Counted from the stretch's first letter, positions 26,696 to 34,191 are shown. The stretch is DNA of 48,448 nt from Phenylobacterium sp. (GCF_030698145.1 NZ_JAUYNW010000023.1:1-48448); one strand, 5' to 3'. Translations and numbers: made by a program. The notes: generated by a model from the letters alone, not told the origin.

Positions 26696-27805
26696 TCAGC
26701 CCTCCTTGGCGGGCAGGACCCCACGGCGGATCTGGTCCAGCTCGATGGACTCGAACAGGGCCTTGAAGTTGCCTTCGCCGAAGCCTTCGTTGCCCTTGCG
26801 CTGGATCATCTCGAAGAAGATCGGGCCGATCATGTTCTCGGTGAAGATCTGCAGCAGGATGCCCTGGCCCTCGGTCGGGGCGCCGTCCAGCAGGATCCGG
26901 TCGGCGCGCAGGCGGTTGACGTTCTCGCCGTGACCCGGGACCCGCGCGTCGATGCCGTCGAAATAGGTGTCGATGGTGTCCTGGAACTTGACGCCCCGGT
27001 CCCGCATCGTCTCGACGGTCGTGTAGATGTCGTCGGCGCCGAGCGCCACGTGCTGGATGCCTTCTCCGCCGTAGTCCTTGAGGAACTCCTCGATCTGCGA
27101 GTGGTCGTCCTGGCTCTCGTTCAGCGGGATGCGGATCTTGCCGCAGGGACTGGTCATGGCCTTGGAGAACAGCCCCGTCTGCGCGCCCTCGATGTCGAAA
27201 TAGCGGATCTCCCGGAAGTTGAAGATCGTCTCGTAGAACTCGGCCCACTTGGCCATGCCGCCGCGCACGACATTGTGGGTCAGGTGGTCGAGATAGGTCA
27301 GGCCGACGCTGTTCTTCGCCACCTTCTCCGCCGCGCCCTCGATGGGCAGGAAGTCGACGTCGTAGATCTCCTGGGCTCCGTAGCGGTCGACCAGATAGAG
27401 GTTCGAACCGCCGATCCCCTCGATGGCAGGGATGTTCAGCTCCATCGGCCCGACAGGGCCCTGCACGGCCTTGGCGCCGCGCTCGACGGCGAGCTTCAGC
27501 GCCTTGGCGGCGTCCTTCACGCGGAAGGCCATGGCGTTGGCCGACGGCCCGTGGACCTCGCGGAACGCCGCGGCCTGGCCGGACGGCTCCATGTTGAGGA
27601 TGAAGTTGATGTCGCCCTGACGGAAGCGCAGCACGTTCTTCGAGCGGTGCTTGGAGACCACCGTGAAGCCCATCATCTCGAACAGGCCCTTCAACCGCTC
27701 GGGCTCGGGCGAGGTGAACTCCACGAACTCGAAACCGTCGGTGCCCAGCGGATTCTCGAACAGGTCGCCCGACGCGGCGCCCTGCCCCTTCACTTCAGTG
27801 GTCAT
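26696..27805 (-). CDS. hpd: 4-hydroxyphenylpyruvate dioxygenase
   Basis: A 369-residue Fe(II) enzyme converting 4-hydroxyphenylpyruvate to homogentisate. Two VOC domains carry the 2-His-1-Glu site: His in LTYLDHLTHNV, His in EGIQHVALGADDIY, and Glu in GPIFFEMIQRKG. The C-terminal block is GFGEGNFKALFESIE. I chose ATG 27805, preceded by GGAG; the frame is open further upstream but covers the promoter. It is the first gene of the leftward operon. The 18-bp palindrome 18 bases before the start likely regulates it. Confidence 0.97.
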   Translation of the reverse strand: MTTEVKGQGAASGDLFENPLGTDGFEFVEFTSPEPERLKGLFEMMGFTVVSKHRSKNVLRFRQGDINFILNMEPSGQAAAFREVHGPSANAMAFRVKDAAKALKLAVERGAKAVQGPVGPMELNIPAIEGIGGSNLYLVDRYGAQEIYDVDFLPIEGAAEKVAKNSVGLTYLDHLTHNVVRGGMAKWAEFYETIFNFREIRYFDIEGAQTGLFSKAMTSPCGKIRIPLNESQDDHSQIEEFLKDYGGEGIQHVALGADDIYTTVETMRDRGVKFQDTIDTYFDGIDARVPGHGENVNRLRADRILLDGAPTEGQGILLQIFTENMIGPIFFEMIQRKGNEGFGEGNFKALFESIELDQIRRGVLPAKEG

Positions 27806-27822
27806 GGATGCGCTCCGAGCGA

Positions 27823-27840
27823 TAGTATCAGATGAAACTA
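27823..27840 (-). promoter_or_regulatory. Operator-like palindrome before hpd
   Basis: TAGTATCA-GA-TGAAACTA has 8-base arms that match at seven positions around a 2-base centre. Size and placement, 18 bases before the hpd start, suit a MarR-dimer operator. The MarR gene at the end of the same operon is the candidate binder. Confidence 0.6.
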
Positions 27841-27915
27841 AATGCCCCAGGCCGCCGGCAGAGACAAGCCCCCTCTTCACTGGTAGCAAACGTTTGAACG
27901 CCCCTTCGGATCGCC

Positions 27916-28491
27916 ATGCTTCGCAAAACCTACGACTGGGTCATGAACCTGGCCGCCTCGCGCCACGCCCCGGCAAGCCTGGCGGCGGTTTCGTTCGCCG
28001 AGAGCTCCTTCTTCCCAATCCCGCCCGACGTGATGCTGGCGCCCATGGTGCTGGCGCGACCGGAGCGGGCCTATGTCTACGCCACGATCTGCACCGTGGC
28101 CTCGGTGCTGGGTGGGATGCTGGGCTACACGATCGGCCATTTCCTGGGCCCGGTCGGCGAATGGCTGCTGATGGTCACCGGCAATTCCGGAGGCCAAGCC
28201 GCCTTCGAGGCCTGGTTCGCGCAGTGGGGCCTGTGGGTGATCCTGATCAAGGGCCTCACCCCGATCCCCTACAAGCTGGTGACGATCTCCGCGGGCCTGG
28301 CCGACTTCTCGTTCTTCACCTTCGTCTGGGCCTCGGTGGTGACGCGGGGCGCGCGGTTCTTCCTGGCGGCGACCCTCATCAAGTATTTCGGGCCGGCGGT
28401 GCGGGAGGAGGTGGAGAAGCGCCTGACCCTCTACACCGTCATCGGCCTGGTCGTGTTGGTGGGCGGCTTCGTCGCGCTCAAGCTTCTGTAG
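27916..28491 (+). CDS. YqaA/DedA-family membrane protein
   Basis: A 191-residue inner-membrane protein of the SNARE-associated (VTT) superfamily. ESSFFPIPPDVMLAPMVLAR carries the family Pro-rich re-entrant motif, and LWVILIKGLTPIPYKLVTIS is the matching second motif; about four other hydrophobic segments follow. Relatives recycle lipid carriers or maintain membrane potential; the substrate here is not known. It is divergent from hpd and precedes dsbB by 34 bases. Confidence 0.88.
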   Translation: MLRKTYDWVMNLAASRHAPASLAAVSFAESSFFPIPPDVMLAPMVLARPERAYVYATICTVASVLGGMLGYTIGHFLGPVGEWLLMVTGNSGGQAAFEAWFAQWGLWVILIKGLTPIPYKLVTISAGLADFSFFTFVWASVVTRGARFFLAATLIKYFGPAVREEVEKRLTLYTVIGLVVLVGGFVALKLL

Positions 28492-28525
28492 AGCCCGCGC
28501 CCGTTTTAGGATCATATCGGCGGTC

Positions 28526-29041
28526 ATGAGCGGTCTCATCTCCCCCTTCCTCGAGCGCTGGCGCCTCACGGCCCTGGCCTCGTCCCTGCTGATGCTGGCC
28601 ATCGCCCACGGTTTCGAGACCTTCGGCGGCCTGGCCCCCTGCAATCTCTGCCTGCGGGCCCGCGAGGTCTATTGGGTCGCCGCCGGGGTGGCCCTGGCCG
28701 GGATGCTGGTGGTGCGTACGGCGAAGGGCGAGCGTTGGCGCGCCGCCTTCAACGCCCTGCTGGCCCTGATCTTCGCGGTCGGCGTCGGGGTCGCGGTCTA
28801 TCACGCCGGCGCCGAGTGGAAGTTCTGGCCCGGCCCCAGCACCTGCGCCGGCTCGGGCGGAACGGTCAGCGCCGCCGACATGGCCGCCCTGCTCAACGGC
28901 GCCAAGATCAAGCCGCCGGCCTGCGACGAGGCGGCCTGGGTGTTCCTGGGCCTGTCCATGGCCGGATGGAACGCCCTGGTCTCGCTGAAGCTGACGGTCC
29001 TCAGCCTGCTGGCGGTGCGCCACGAACGGGCCAAGCGATGA
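28526..29041 (+). CDS. dsbB: Disulfide bond formation protein B
   Basis: A 171-residue four-helix membrane protein. The quinone-side pair is Cys39-Cys42 (APCNLCLRAREVYW); the periplasmic loop has Cys107 and Cys133. It reoxidises the thiol oxidase DsbA and passes electrons to ubiquinone. Its stop overlaps the coq7 start (ATGA). The link to a ubiquinone-biosynthesis gene may be coincidental. No dsbA is in the window. Confidence 0.93.
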   Translation: MSGLISPFLERWRLTALASSLLMLAIAHGFETFGGLAPCNLCLRAREVYWVAAGVALAGMLVVRTAKGERWRAAFNALLALIFAVGVGVAVYHAGAEWKFWPGPSTCAGSGGTVSAADMAALLNGAKIKPPACDEAAWVFLGLSMAGWNALVSLKLTVLSLLAVRHERAKR

Positions 29042-29601
29042 GCGCCAAGCCGATCCCCCCGCGTCCCGGCGCCGGAGCCATGAGCGCCCGCCTGGCCGAG
29101 ATCCTGCGCGTGGACCACGCCGGCGAGCTGGGCGCCGTGCACATCTATCGCGGCCAGCGCGCCGTGCTCTCCCAGGCCCCGGGCCATGAGCGGATCGCCG
29201 GCCAGCTCGAGGAGATGGAGGGCCACGAGGCCGTCCACCTGGCGCGGTTCGACAAGCTGCTGACCGAGCGGGGCGTGCGGCCGACGATCATGACCCCCCT
29301 GTGGCGGGTGGCGGGCTTCGCGCTCGGCGCCGGCACGGCCCTGCTGGGCGACAAGGCCGCCCACGCCTGCACCGAAGCCGTGGAGACCGTGATCGAGGAA
29401 CACTACGCCGGCCAGATCGCCGAGCTGGAGAGCCGCGAGCCGGAACTGGCCGCCGAGCTCTCGAAGTTCCGCGACGAGGAGCTGGCCCATCGCGACCAGG
29501 CGTTGGAGGAAGGCGCCCGCGAGGCCCCGGGCTATCCGGTGCTCGCCGCCGTGATCCGCGCCGGCTGCCGTGCGGCCATCAAGATCAGCGAAAAACTGTG
29601 A
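29038..29601 (+). CDS. coq7: Demethoxyubiquinone hydroxylase Coq7
   Basis: A 187-residue di-iron monooxygenase for the last hydroxylation in ubiquinone synthesis. Ligands occur as two repeats: Glu30 (HAGELGAVHIYRGQ) with EEMEGHE, and VIEEHYAGQI with FRDEELAHRD. The first 14 residues are a Pro-rich extension. The start is coupled to dsbB and its stop overlaps the following GNAT gene (GTGA). Confidence 0.95.
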   Translation: MSAKPIPPRPGAGAMSARLAEILRVDHAGELGAVHIYRGQRAVLSQAPGHERIAGQLEEMEGHEAVHLARFDKLLTERGVRPTIMTPLWRVAGFALGAGTALLGDKAAHACTEAVETVIEEHYAGQIAELESREPELAAELSKFRDEELAHRDQALEEGAREAPGYPVLAAVIRAGCRAAIKISEKL

Positions 29602-30233
29602 CGCAGGACGAGATCACCGCCCTGCGCCGGGGCTCGGAGACGCCGGTGCGTGCCGGTGCGGCCGACCTCGCCGCCGTGGCCGACGACCTTTCCGCCGCCT
29701 TCGCCACCGATCCGATGTTCGACTGGTTCATGCGCGACGACGCCCGGCGCGAGCCCGCAAGGCTCAGGCTCTTCAAGCGCCTGGTCGGAATGGCCCTGGC
29801 CGACGGCGAGGTCCTGCGCCCGGGCAGCGGCGGCGCAGCGTCGATCTGGCTGCCGTCTGAGAACCTGGGCCCCGGCTCCTTCCTCGAGGAGCTGCGGGTG
29901 ATCCCGACCATCCTGGCCGCCACCGGCTTCGCGCGGCTCTCGCGGATGTCGGCCATGCGCGCGGCCATGGACAACCATCACCCCATGGAACGCGCCCACG
30001 CCTATCTGTGGTTCCTGGGGGTGCGCCCGCAGGCTCAGGGCCTGGGCGTCGGTTCGCGGCTGCTGGCCGCGGGGCTGCAGCGCGTCGACGCCGTGGGCCT
30101 GCCCGCCTATCTGGAAAGCTCCAGCCCGGCCAACGTGCCGCTCTACCGCCGCCACGGCTTCGAGGTGACCCGCGAGATCCAGCCGACGCCGGACTCGCCG
30201 GTGATGTGGGCCATGTGGCGCGAGCCCCGGTGA
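29598..30233 (+). CDS. GNAT-family N-acetyltransferase
   Basis: A 211-residue acetyltransferase. The acetyl-CoA-binding motif A is WFLGVRPQAQGLGVGSRLL at about residues 137-155, followed by YLESSSPANVPLYRRHGF typical of the fold's end. The N-terminal part (DDLSAAFATDPMFDWFMRD) matches a branch of small-molecule acetyltransferases. The substrate is unknown. GTG 29598 overlaps the coq7 stop. The stop overlaps the next gene. Confidence 0.88.
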   Translation: MTQDEITALRRGSETPVRAGAADLAAVADDLSAAFATDPMFDWFMRDDARREPARLRLFKRLVGMALADGEVLRPGSGGAASIWLPSENLGPGSFLEELRVIPTILAATGFARLSRMSAMRAAMDNHHPMERAHAYLWFLGVRPQAQGLGVGSRLLAAGLQRVDAVGLPAYLESSSPANVPLYRRHGFEVTREIQPTPDSPVMWAMWREPR

Positions 30234-30493
30234 TCCTGCTCTACCTGGTCCTGATCAACCTCACCGCCTTCGCGGCCATGGGCTGGGACAAGTCGTGCGC
30301 CGAGCGCGGCGTCCAGCGCATCCCGGAGCGAACCTTGTTGACCCTGGCGGTCCTCGGCGGCGCCCCCGGCGCCATCGCCGCCCAGCACGCCTTTCGGCAT
30401 AAGACCCGCAAGCAGCCGTTCGAGATGTGGTTGTACGGAATTCTCGCGGTGCAGGTCGCCGCGGCCGGCTACATCGCCTTGGCGCCCGGCTAG
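30230..30493 (+). CDS. DUF1294 membrane protein
   Basis: An 87-residue protein with two to three membrane helices. AAMGWDKSCAERG and the later LGGAPGAIAAQHAFRHKTRK are the family signature (function unknown; sometimes attached to cold-shock domains). GTG 30230 overlaps the GNAT stop as GTGA. The 3' end overlaps the convergent HNH gene by four bases. Confidence 0.85.
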   Translation: MILLYLVLINLTAFAAMGWDKSCAERGVQRIPERTLLTLAVLGGAPGAIAAQHAFRHKTRKQPFEMWLYGILAVQVAAAGYIALAPG

Positions 30494-31050
30494 GCTTCCA
30501 GCTCGATGTCCCAGTAGAGGTAGTCGAGCCAGCTCTGGTGCAGGTGGTGGGGCGGGAACTTGCGGCCGCGATCCTGCAGCTCGTGGGCGGTCGGCCGCCT
30601 CGGCTTGTGGAACGGGTGCATGTGGGCTTCGTGCGGCGTGCGCCCGCCCTTGTGCAGGTTGCAGCGGGCGCAGGCGGTGACGATGTTTTCCCAGGTCGTC
30701 CGCCCGCCCCGCGAGCGCGGCACCACGTGGTCGAAGGTGAGGTCCTCGCCCGCCCGGCAGTACTGGCAGACGAAGGCGTCGCGCAGGAACAGATTGAAGC
30801 GGGTGAAGGCCGGCGGCCGATCCTGGGGCACGTAGTGCTTCAGCGAGACGACGCTGGGCAGGCGCATGGCGAAGGAGGGGGAATGGACCTCGTGGTCATA
30901 GGTGGAGACCACGTCGACCCGGTCGAGGAACACCGCCTTGATCACCTCCTGCCAGGGCCAGAGGGACAGCGGATAGTAGCTGAGGGGCCGGAAATCGGCG
31001 TTCAGCACGAGACAGGGCCAGCCGGACGGCGGGTGGCTAAGCACCTGCAT
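30490..31050 (-). CDS. HNH endonuclease-family protein
   Basis: A 186-residue protein with a C-terminal HNH domain. It has zinc pairs CQYC (Cys x2 Cys) and CARC, the metal-binding segment DLTFDHVVPRSRGGRTTWEN, and a downstream His-rich tail. The N-terminal half (CLVLNADFRPLSYYPLSLWP) is strongly conserved in this chromosomal family. The gene is present in most related genomes that I recall and is not obviously linked to a restriction system. It may act in repair or recombination; that is inference. Confidence 0.92.
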   Translation of the reverse strand: MQVLSHPPSGWPCLVLNADFRPLSYYPLSLWPWQEVIKAVFLDRVDVVSTYDHEVHSPSFAMRLPSVVSLKHYVPQDRPPAFTRFNLFLRDAFVCQYCRAGEDLTFDHVVPRSRGGRTTWENIVTACARCNLHKGGRTPHEAHMHPFHKPRRPTAHELQDRGRKFPPHHLHQSWLDYLYWDIELEA

Positions 31051-31268
31051 GGCCGGACCTCCGTCGGCGCGGGCTCGCGCCTATGGCGTACGCGTAGAGA
31101 CTGAAGACGGGCCCCCTTTCGCGATCTGGTCGTCCTCGAATCTCCCGATGGCGATTCTGGCGACACGCGAATTATAGGGCAGATTTCGAGACAGCTCCAT
31201 GACTGGAGCGCATCACCCCGTCACACGGCGCGCAATTCAGGCCGTGGACGGGGCGGGTTCGGCGGGCA

Positions 31269-31376
31269 TCAGACGCCAACGACCGCGGTGGCGCCGGCGA
31301 GGCTCAGGCTGATGAGGACGAAGGCGACGGCGACGGTGGCGTCGAAGAAGCGGCCGAGGTTCGAAAGAGCAGACAT
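31269..31376 (-). CDS. 35-residue one-helix membrane protein (paralogue 1)
   Basis: A small gene encoding 35 residues: a short start (MSALSNLGRFFD) followed by a single hydrophobic helix of about 20 residues (AVAFVLISLSLAGATAVVGV) and a TGA stop. ATG 31376 has AAGGAA upstream, well spaced. It shares the RFFD motif and an Ala/Gly/Val helix with the 37-residue gene at 31584-31697. Both lie behind a similar 25-bp palindrome. Paired architecture and conserved upstream DNA support it as real. Function unknown; a membrane role is likely. Confidence 0.65.
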   Translation of the reverse strand: MSALSNLGRFFDATVAVAFVLISLSLAGATAVVGV

Positions 31377-31437
31377 GGCGACATTCCTTTTTTGGGTTCG
31401 GGTCCCGGCGGCGCCGGCTCCCTGTCCATCTGGACAA

Positions 31438-31462
31438 CGCTAAGATACCATCCATCTAAGCG
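31438..31462 (-). promoter_or_regulatory. Operator-like palindrome 1 upstream of small gene 1
   Basis: On the minus strand, CGCTTAGAT and ATCTTAGCG flank a 7-base centre, with eight of nine positions complementary. It lies 61 bases before the start of the 35-residue gene, the same distance as in the copy at 31755-31779. The TATCTT on this strand could also serve as a -10 element. Two further short palindromes follow it upstream on the minus strand at 31463-31476 and 31478-31488. Confidence 0.6.
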
Positions 31463-31533
31463 ATGTACAGATACATTTTACACTGTAAGCTATTAGAAAA
31501 CGTATAGGCTCGATCAGGGGAGCTGGGACAAAT

Positions 31534-31558
31534 AAAAAGGGGGCCCGAAGGCCCCCTT
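31534..31558 (-). terminator. Intrinsic terminator of small gene 2
   Basis: Read on the minus strand, AAGGGGGCC-TTCG-GGCCCCCTT forms a nine-base-pair stem with a stable TTCG loop and runs straight into T-rich sequence. It lies 26 bases after the stop of the 37-residue gene, so that gene is its own transcription unit. Confidence 0.93.
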
Positions 31559-31583
31559 CCATCGTTGGACAGGGTTGGGGAGG

Positions 31584-31697
31584 TTAGGCGCCGAGGGCCG
31601 CGGTGGCGGCGGCGACACCAAGGCCCAGGACCAGTAGGAACGCGGGGGCGATCCGGTCGAAGAACCGTTCGAATGAGGTAAGACCAGCGAGAGACAT
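31584..31697 (-). CDS. 37-residue one-helix membrane protein (paralogue 2)
   Basis: A small gene encoding 37 residues: a hydrophilic start (MSLAGLTSFERFFDRIAP) then one hydrophobic helix (AFLLVLGLGVAAATAALGA), stop TAA. ATG 31697 has AAAGG upstream. Its terminator at 31534-31558 and its promoter-side palindrome at 31755-31779 define a complete unit. It shares RFFD and the small-residue-rich helix with the neighbouring 35-residue protein. It reads away from a TetR gene and shares that regulator's control region. Function unknown. Confidence 0.7.
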   Translation of the reverse strand: MSLAGLTSFERFFDRIAPAFLLVLGLGVAAATAALGA

Positions 31698-31754
31698 GAC
31701 ACACACCTTTCAGTTTGAACCCCGGGGGAGCGGGGGCGTTTCTTATTTGAACAA

Positions 31755-31779
31755 TGCTAAGATAACATCGATCTGAACG
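31755..31779. promoter_or_regulatory. Operator-like palindrome 2 between small gene 2 and tetR
   Basis: TGCTAAGAT and ATCTGAACG flank a 7-base centre on the plus strand; the core AGAT/ATCT half-sites match those of the copy at 31438-31462. It lies 57 bases before the 37-residue gene and 50 bases before tetR. A 13-base direct repeat, ACGCCGTC(A/C)AGAT, at 31777-31789 and 31797-31809 has a 20-base period, and AAGATGATCTT lies at 31785-31795. Together these suggest a multi-site TetR-binding region. Confidence 0.6.
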
Positions 31780-31829
31780 CCGTCAAGATGATCTTTACGC
31801 CGTCCAGATTCAGATTTAGAGTGACCCCG

Positions 31830-32459
31830 ATGAGAGAAACTGTCGCCGCCGAGAACCGCCCCTATCACCACGGCGATCTGCGCCGCGCGCTGATCGACGC
31901 CGCCCGCCGCCTGCTGGAGTCCGAGGGACCCACGGCGCTGTCGTTGCGCGCGGTGGCCCGCGAGGCCGGGGTCAGTCCGGCCGCGCCCTATCACCACTTC
32001 AAGGACAAGGGCGAACTGCTGGACGCCGTGGCCCACGAGGGCTGGGACATGCTGAACGCCCAGATGGCCAAGGCCAAGGCCGAGGCGACCACCATCCAGG
32101 ACAAGCTGACCGGTCTGGGCGTGTCCTATGTCCGTTTCGCCCAGACCAATCCGGCGCTCTACCGGGTGATGTACGATTCCTCCCGCGACAAGGAAGCGCT
32201 CCCCGACCACGCCCACATGCAAGATGACAGCGCCTATTGCCAGGTGCGCGACACCTTCATCGAGGCCGGCGCCGACGTGAGCAACGAGATCGACCTGGAG
32301 CTGGCCACCAACGCCGCCTGGTGCGCGGCCCACGGCATGGCCGAGATGATCAGCTTCAAGATGTTCGACCACTTGAAGGTCGCCCTGGGCGGGGAAGAGG
32401 CCTTCATCCGCGCCACCTTCCAACACCTGGGCATTTTCGCCGCCGCCCGGCGCCGCTAA
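31830..32459 (+). CDS. TetR/AcrR-family regulator (WHG-type C-terminus)
   Basis: A 209-residue repressor. The N-terminal helix-turn-helix runs through HHGDLRRALIDAARRLL and ALSLRAVAREAGVSPAAPYH. The C-terminal ligand domain carries the pattern EGWDMLNAQ and SYVRFAQTNPALYRVMYDS typical of TetR_C WHG-type members. ATG 31830 starts the conserved region; the frame is open to 31788. It is divergent from the two small membrane-protein genes and probably controls them and itself. Ligand unknown. Confidence 0.92.
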   Translation: MRETVAAENRPYHHGDLRRALIDAARRLLESEGPTALSLRAVAREAGVSPAAPYHHFKDKGELLDAVAHEGWDMLNAQMAKAKAEATTIQDKLTGLGVSYVRFAQTNPALYRVMYDSSRDKEALPDHAHMQDDSAYCQVRDTFIEAGADVSNEIDLELATNAAWCAAHGMAEMISFKMFDHLKVALGGEEAFIRATFQHLGIFAAARRR

Positions 32460-32468
32460 GTCTCACGG

Positions 32469-33299
32469 GTGTTCGTCACCCGCTTCGCCCCCTCCCCCAC
32501 CGGCCTGCTGCATCGCGGCCACGCCTTCTCGGCGCTCACCGCCCATGCGGCGGCGCGGGCGGCCGGCGGGCGCTTCATCCTGCGCATCGAGGACATCGAC
32601 GCCACCCGCTGCCGGCCGCAGTTCGAGGCCGCCATCCTCGAGGACCTGGCCTGGCTGGGCCTGGCCTGGGAACAGCCGGTGCGCCGCCAATCCGAACACC
32701 TGGCCGACTATCAGGCGGCGCTCGAGCGCCTGACCGCGCGCGGCCTGACCTACCGCTGCTTCCGCACCCGCCGGGAGATCGCCGCCGACATCGCCCGCGC
32801 ACCCCACGGGGCCATGGAGATCTGGCGCGGCGGCCCGCTGCCCCAGGACGAGGAAGCCGCGCGCCTGGCGGCCGGCGAAGCCTTCGCCTGGCGGCTGTCG
32901 CTGGACGCCGCCGAGCGCGCGCTGGGCGGCTTCGGATCCCTGGACTTCCTCGAGGAAAGCCAGGGCCGACGCATCCCGGCCGATCCGGGCCTGGGCGGCG
33001 ACGTGGTGCTGGCGCGCAAGGATGTAGGCGTGGCCTATCACCTGGCGGTGGTGGTCGACGACGCCTTGCAGGGGATCAACCACGTGATCCGTGGGGCCGA
33101 CCTCTTCGAGGCGACCCACGTCCAGCGCCTGCTGCAGGCCTTGCTGGACCTGCCCGCCCCGGTCTATCGCCATCATGCCCTGCTGAGCGGCCCGGACGGC
33201 AGGCGTTACGCCAAGCGCGACCGCGCGCAGACCTTGGCGGAATTGAGGGCTGGCGGCATGACGCCCCAGGCGTTGCGACGGGAGCTGGGCTTTGACTGA
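32469..33299 (+). CDS. gluQ: Glutamyl-Q tRNA(Asp) synthetase
   Basis: A 276-residue truncated class I synthetase-like enzyme that attaches glutamate to queuosine in tRNA-Asp. The HIGH motif is HRGHAF near residue 16, followed by GRFILRIEDIDATRCRPQ. The KMSKS counterpart is degenerate (YAKRDRAQTL), as expected of this family. The C-terminal anticodon-binding domain is absent by definition. Only one cysteine of the zinc site remains (YRCFRTRREI). GTG 32469 starts the conserved FVTRFAPSPTG block. It ends in a short overlap with the following transporter gene. Confidence 0.92.
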   Translation: MFVTRFAPSPTGLLHRGHAFSALTAHAAARAAGGRFILRIEDIDATRCRPQFEAAILEDLAWLGLAWEQPVRRQSEHLADYQAALERLTARGLTYRCFRTRREIAADIARAPHGAMEIWRGGPLPQDEEAARLAAGEAFAWRLSLDAAERALGGFGSLDFLEESQGRRIPADPGLGGDVVLARKDVGVAYHLAVVVDDALQGINHVIRGADLFEATHVQRLLQALLDLPAPVYRHHALLSGPDGRRYAKRDRAQTLAELRAGGMTPQALRRELGFD

Positions 33300-34191
33300 C
33301 GCGTCGGCCACATCCGACACCGGCCACCTGAAGGCGCTCGCCGTGCTGGTGATCGGCGCCGCGGTGATCGGGCTCGCGCCCATCCTCGTGCGCCTGGCCG
33401 ACGCCGGTCCGGCGGCGGTGGGGTTCTGGCGGGTGGCCTTCGCCCTGCCCTTGCTGGCGCTGATGGCCCAGAAGACCGACGGCGGAGTAGGTGGCGCGCC
33501 ACGCCTGGCCCTGCTGGCCGGGGTCGCCTTCGCCCTCGACCTGAGCTTCTGGCACTACGGCATCGCCTTCACCTCGGTGGCCAACGCCACGGTGCTGACC
33601 AACCTCACGCCGGTGGTGGTGACCGCTGTGGCGTGGCTGGTCTTCAAGCAGCGGCCGCGCAATCTCTTCGTGGCCGCGGTGGCGCTCGCGGTCGGCGGGG
33701 CCTGGCTGATGGCCGTGGGCCGCGGCGCCCACGCGCCCGGAACCAACCCGCCGCTGGGAGACGCCTTCTCGCTGCTGACGGCGGTCTGGTACGCCTTCTA
33801 TTTCCTGGCGATCAGCGCGGCCCGGCGCACGGCGGGCGCGACGCGGATCATGTTCTGGTCGGGCATGGCCAGCGCGCCCCTGCTGCTCGCCGCGGCCCTC
33901 CTGCTCGGCGAGGACCTGCTGCCCGCGACAGCCGGCGGCTGGGCCGCCTGCGTGGCGCTGGGGGTCATGCACGTGGCCGGCCAGGGCTCCATCGCCTGGG
34001 CGCTGGGCCGGCTGCCCGCCGCTACGGCTTCGGTGGTGGTGCTCGTCCAACCCGTGGTCGCCGCCATCCTCGGCTGGATGCTGTTCGCCGAGGCCCTGGG
34101 CCCGGTCCAGGCCCTGGGCGCCGGGATCGCGCTCGCCGGCGTCGTCCTGGCGCAGATGGCCTCACGGCCCAAGGCGCTCGCCCAGACCTAG
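33292..34191 (+). CDS. DMT-superfamily (EamA) transporter
   Basis: A 299-residue inner-membrane protein with about ten helices in two EamA repeats. The second repeat contains LGRLPAATASVVVLVQPVVA, a typical block. It probably exports or imports a small metabolite, unknown here. TTG 33292 overlaps the gluQ stop and has GGAG seven bases upstream, so translation is likely coupled to gluQ. It overlaps the convergent selO by four bases. Confidence 0.88.
   Translation: MTDASATSDTGHLKALAVLVIGAAVIGLAPILVRLADAGPAAVGFWRVAFALPLLALMAQKTDGGVGGAPRLALLAGVAFALDLSFWHYGIAFTSVANATVLTNLTPVVVTAVAWLVFKQRPRNLFVAAVALAVGGAWLMAVGRGAHAPGTNPPLGDAFSLLTAVWYAFYFLAISAARRTAGATRIMFWSGMASAPLLLAAALLLGEDLLPATAGGWAACVALGVMHVAGQGSIAWALGRLPAATASVVVLVQPVVAAILGWMLFAEALGPVQALGAGIALAGVVLAQMASRPKALAQT

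Noticed and set aside
23279..27835. Very long plus-strand open frame (over 1500 codons)
   Set aside because: It lies wholly antisense to the hpd operon, lacks any recognisable domain, and reflects the scarcity of stop codons opposite GC-rich genes.
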